DNA of 64,000 bases from Anaerolineae bacterium (GTDB taxonomy: Bacteria; Chloroflexota; Anaerolineae; Aggregatilineales; Phototrophicaceae): positions 1,054,001-1,118,000 of the forward strand of contig JALHQT010000001.1 in the NCBI GenBank assembly GCA_022841825.1, read 5' to 3'. The number at the start of each line of letters is the position of its first letter. Position 1 is the first letter of the stretch. Position numbers and translations under genes: made by a program. Below the pieces are notes generated by a model. The model saw only the letters and a program-made list of their open reading frames with translations. It was not told the DNA's origin and ran no database searches. This document shows, one piece after another, positions 61,253 through 64,000 of this stretch.

Positions 61253-62428
61253 ATGATGCAACGACTTTTTCTCATCTCGCTGGTAATCGTCGCGCTTGTC
61301 GCAGGCTGCCAGGGGGAACAAATCGCTCAACAACCAACGGCGACGCTCGCGCCAATCGTCAGTCTCACCCCACGCTTCACCGCCACGCCCGTCCCGACGC
61401 GAACCTCCACGCCCACACTGACCTTGACGCCAACCATCTCGCCAGTCCCACCAACGCCCTCGAACACCCCCACGCCCACCATTCCGCCACCCATCATGGG
61501 TGTCATCAGTTCGCTGCAAAGCGTGAACATACGTTCAGGTCCGGCGGTGGATTTCAATGCCATTGTCGCGCTTGCGCCGAATAGTGAGGTCGAAGTCCTG
61601 GGCGTCAGCACAGATGGCGGTTGGTTCAATATTCTCATGAGTGATGGTCGAGAGGGCTGGGTTTCTTCGACCCTAGTCTTTGTCCAGCCTAGCCCGACGC
61701 CCTTCCCGTCGGCAACCCCTGCGCCCAATCAAACTCTGCTGGCGCAGAGCACGCTTCCAACCGCGCTCTTCGGCGGCGGCACCATTACGCCTTCCCCACC
61801 TCCCGCTGCCATCAGCCCAACATCGGGCAGCACAGGCACTTCGGGTGCGCCGACCGCGCTGCCGGCAGCCATTGGGGTACCAACAATTGACGTGAACGCC
61901 ATCAACCTCACGGCAACTGCCCTGGTTGGCGGAGCAGGAGCCATCCCAGCAACCCAGCGCCCTGCCGGAGGACCCACCGGAGGACCGCTGCCATTGGCAA
62001 CCACGCCACCCGCACAAAGCGGACCCGCCGTGGTCGGGCAGGCAATCGATGTCTTCGCGCTTTGCGACAACTCGTTCTTCGGCATTGCGCCCCCCACCAA
62101 CATTGCTGCTGGCTCCACCATTGACATCTACTTTGCGTGGTTCGCTGCCACTCGTGAGCAAGTCGAGCAGCATGTTGCCGCCGCGATTTACGATGTCCGC
62201 CTGGACGGCACCGTCCTTCGCATTCCGCCTCCGGCATTCATTCGCCCAAGCGCCGGATCCGGCTATGAAGCGTTCTGGTTCATCAACGTGGGTCCAGTCG
62301 CAGCGGGGCAACGCCGAATCACCTACCGTGTGACCTGGAACAGCCCGGTATTCGATGGGTCCGCCAATTTTGGACCTGGGACGAGCATCACCCAGGAGAC
62401 GGGCAGTTGCACATTCACCGTGCGCTAA
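61253..62428 (+). CDS. Lipoprotein with bacterial SH3 domain
   Basis: 391 residues. Lipoprotein signal with lipobox L-V-A-G-C (Cys near residue 19). A long Thr/Pro linker (T-P-T-P-type repeats) leads to an SH3b domain (about residues 82-145; V-N-I-R-S-G-P-A-V-D-F-N, G-W-V-S-S-T), then a second low-complexity Pro/Gly/Thr region (150-265) and a C-terminal beta domain with two Cys. Surface-anchored; SH3b may bind cell wall. Thr/Pro-rich linkers like this are common in Chloroflexota. The stop overlaps the converging propeller gene by four bases. Confidence 0.82.
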   Translation: MMQRLFLISLVIVALVAGCQGEQIAQQPTATLAPIVSLTPRFTATPVPTRTSTPTLTLTPTISPVPPTPSNTPTPTIPPPIMGVISSLQSVNIRSGPAVDFNAIVALAPNSEVEVLGVSTDGGWFNILMSDGREGWVSSTLVFVQPSPTPFPSATPAPNQTLLAQSTLPTALFGGGTITPSPPPAAISPTSGSTGTSGAPTALPAAIGVPTIDVNAINLTATALVGGAGAIPATQRPAGGPTGGPLPLATTPPAQSGPAVVGQAIDVFALCDNSFFGIAPPTNIAAGSTIDIYFAWFAATREQVEQHVAAAIYDVRLDGTVLRIPPPAFIRPSAGSGYEAFWFINVGPVAAGQRRITYRVTWNSPVFDGSANFGPGTSITQETGSCTFTVR

Positions 62429-63222
62429 GGACGCCAACTAGGGTAGGCTTCCTGAGCGCGATCCTGGGTCAGTCGAGTGACGATTGACCCCGGTTCCGAT
62501 GGCACGCTGAAAAGATCAAAGCCGCTCTCCGTCAGCGCGACGAACGTGACCTGTTCACCATCCGCCGACCAGGTTGGCGGATCTGTATACTGCTGTCCGG
62601 CATCGGCGAGGTGCCGCGCCTCGCCGCCTGCGCCCTCTGCCATATAGATTCCCCAATCGCCCGCGCGAAACATGACATACAGGTAATAGCGCCCATCCGG
62701 GGAAACGGATGAGTTGAGCCGCTGCGGGTCCATGTCCAGGTCGCGGCGGATGCTGTCGCGGGCATCCAACGCGGTAATCTGCTGGAAATTACTGCCATCC
62801 AGATCAACCTGATAGATGTCATCACGCCCGGCAGCAGAGCGGAAGAAGTACAAGCGCTGCCCATCGGACGACCAGCGCGCCGAAAAAGCGACGCCAAGCT
62901 CGACCGGAACAATCGAGCGCACCTCTTTCCCGCGCGAATCCATCACATAGACACTCAGTGGACCTGCTCGGTCGGATGTAAACGCAATCAGGCGACCATC
63001 GGGAGACCATGACGGCGTACCATCATACCCCTGGCGGCGTGTGATGTTGACCGCAAGGCGATGCATCACGTCGAGCCGGAAGATATCCACCTCGGTGCGA
63101 TCATAACGGGCATAGATGATCTCATTTCTGGGCAGCACCAGCCCTGCCGTTTCTATCCAGCCGAACAGAACAGCGGGCGCTATCGCCAACCCAATTACGA
63201 AGCGGCTGAAGAGGCGAAGCAT
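62425..63222 (-). CDS. TolB-like beta-propeller (PD40) protein
   Basis: 265 residues. An N-terminal membrane helix (about residues 6-26) anchors a propeller with PD40 repeats: P-S-W-S-P-D-G-R-L-I-A-F-T, A-R-W-S-S-D-G-Q-R-L-Y-F, S-V-S-P-D-G-R-Y-Y-L and P-T-W-S-A-D-G-E-Q-V-T-F. At four or five blades it is short for a complete propeller. It begins six bases after the next gene's stop, which encodes a similar propeller, so the two may have been split from one or work as a pair. Confidence 0.82.
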   Translation of the reverse strand: MLRLFSRFVIGLAIAPAVLFGWIETAGLVLPRNEIIYARYDRTEVDIFRLDVMHRLAVNITRRQGYDGTPSWSPDGRLIAFTSDRAGPLSVYVMDSRGKEVRSIVPVELGVAFSARWSSDGQRLYFFRSAAGRDDIYQVDLDGSNFQQITALDARDSIRRDLDMDPQRLNSSVSPDGRYYLYVMFRAGDWGIYMAEGAGGEARHLADAGQQYTDPPTWSADGEQVTFVALTESGFDLFSVPSEPGSIVTRLTQDRAQEAYPSWRP

Positions 63223-63228
63223 TGACCG

Positions 63229-64000
63229 TCACTTTCGCGGTCGCCAGCTTGGCGACCAGTTATCCCATACATCGAACGTGATGCGCTGCGGGCGCGCGTC
63301 TGGCTCAAGCACCAGGACAAAAAGATCGAATCGCCCATTGGGTGCGGACAGATACGCAATAGCCCCGCCATCCGGGGAAAAGCGAGGGGATGCGTACTGC
63401 TGCCTGTCGTTGGTCACGAGAGTCTCGATCTTGCTCTCAGTATCCAGCAGTACGACCTGAAAGTCCCCCCCAACACGCGACGTATACACCAACCAACGGC
63501 TGTCCGGCGACCAATCCAGGTAGGAAAATGCCGTCTCGCGCGCAGTTAGGCGTTCAACCAGCGCGGCGCAGTCCCGTACTTCTCGCAGGCACGACACGGG
63601 TACTCGATAGATGTCCTGCCCTCGTTCGCCCTCGCTGACAAATGCCAACCACCGTCCATCGGGCGAAAAGGTGGGCGCGTACTCGCGGATACCGTCGAAG
63701 AAAAGGCGCTGCGGATGGCTGCCATCCAGAGGCAGGTTATGGAGCAGCGGGTAGTTCAGCCCTGCCGTGAAGACGACGGCGCGGTTGTCAGGCGTCCAGG
63801 CGTAATCCAGATAACCGCCGATTGAAAGAATATCGGCCCGCGTTGACAGATCGCTCGGCAGCAGACTGAGACGCACATCCCCACCAAACGTCACCGACTG
63901 GTAGACAAGCGAACTCCCATCGTGCGACCAGCGTGGTCGAGCCTCCAAAGATCCGGTAGACCACGCACAGCGGCGCGCGATGGCGGGCAGCGACCAGACG
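63229..64000 (-). CDS. TolB-like beta-propeller (PD40) protein, N-terminal part outside window
   Basis: The frame is open to the right edge; about 257 residues are visible. PD40 repeats: P-R-W-S-H-D-G-S-S-L-V-Y, Y-A-W-T-P-D-N-R-A-V-V-F, P-T-F-S-P-D-G-R-W-L-A-F, L-D-W-S-P-D-S-R-W-L-V-Y and P-R-F-S-P-D-G-G-A-I-A-Y. A TTG at 63948 is inside a repeat and is not the real start. Probably extracytoplasmic; role unknown. Confidence 0.8.
   Translation of the reverse strand, partial: VWSLPAIARRCAWSTGSLEARPRWSHDGSSLVYQSVTFGGDVRLSLLPSDLSTRADILSIGGYLDYAWTPDNRAVVFTAGLNYPLLHNLPLDGSHPQRLFFDGIREYAPTFSPDGRWLAFVSEGERGQDIYRVPVSCLREVRDCAALVERLTARETAFSYLDWSPDSRWLVYTSRVGGDFQVVLLDTESKIETLVTNDRQQYASPRFSPDGGAIAYLSAPNGRFDLFVLVLEPDARPQRITFDVWDNWSPSWRPRK

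Overview
The window looks like chromosomal DNA of a member of the Chloroflexota, probably an Anaerolineae-like lineage. This is inferred from the style of the proteins (many secreted proteins and lipoproteins with Thr/Pro-rich linkers, a Rex regulator, a STAND-GNAT-HTH regulator, a YqeC-MocA fusion) and the moderately high G+C content, not from a marker gene. Coding density is high, with short operons on both strands. There is no phage, insertion sequence or CRISPR array. RodA, an MreB-type actin and MinCDE suggest a rod-shaped cell; several secreted proteins and a MacAB-like pump without an outer-membrane channel fit a monoderm envelope.

Layout. 1-5130 (minus): a MacAB-like exporter with two tandem HlyD-type adaptors, an ATPase and two FtsX/MacB permeases, the last cut by the window edge. 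5359-9694 (plus): Rex, a large STAND ATPase/GNAT/HTH protein, a Tat-exported ferritin-like protein and an SRPBCC protein. 9691-15430 (minus): an MreB-like actin, then the F1 part of ATP synthase (atpA-G-D-C, with no F0 and no delta subunit). 15431-21263: a 99-bp inverted repeat, an autoregulated TetR gene, proC, a response regulator, an N-succinylamino acid racemase/OSBS-family enzyme next to its usual GNAT partner, and a possibly leaderless SDR gene. 21433-25296: fabF-fabH and two membrane metallopeptidases. 25455-30835: a Rieske-flavodoxin fusion, then the minus-strand operon PNP - membrane protein - DUF2520 protein - panB - panC. 30994-33939: a small unknown protein, a secreted four-repeat protein and the YqeC-MocA fusion.

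34034-41869: a PPC-domain secreted protein, then a molybdenum hydroxylase cluster (FAD/2Fe-2S fusion subunit, a small membrane protein, the molybdopterin subunit, YqeB), a deoxynucleoside-kinase-like protein and a metallophosphoesterase. 41959-45939: a promoter, a TPP riboswitch and a thiamine ABC importer (substrate-binding protein, fused double permease, ATPase). Its last stop codon lies in the loop of the terminator of the opposite tRNA-Gln. 46093-49977: a GT87-like membrane protein interrupted by a single-base frameshift, gltX and rodA. 50039-55685: minE-minD-minC, a fused sulfate adenylyltransferase/APS kinase, and an amidohydrolase (SAH/MTA deaminase family) fused to a CYTH-like domain. 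55943-64000: a membrane protein with an endonuclease/exonuclease/phosphatase domain, a GH63-like glycosidase, tRNA-Arg(ACG), a secreted protein, an SH3-domain lipoprotein and two TolB-like beta-propeller proteins.

Most genes are core metabolism or housekeeping. The least understood parts are the multidomain fusions (STAND-GNAT-HTH, deaminase-CYTH, membrane-EEP, Rieske-flavodoxin), the DUF2520 gene inside the pantothenate operon, and a set of intergenic palindromes that look like dispersed repeats. I do not see one complete unknown system such as a defence island. All start choices, domain calls and promoter calls were made by reading the sequence; no database search was run.
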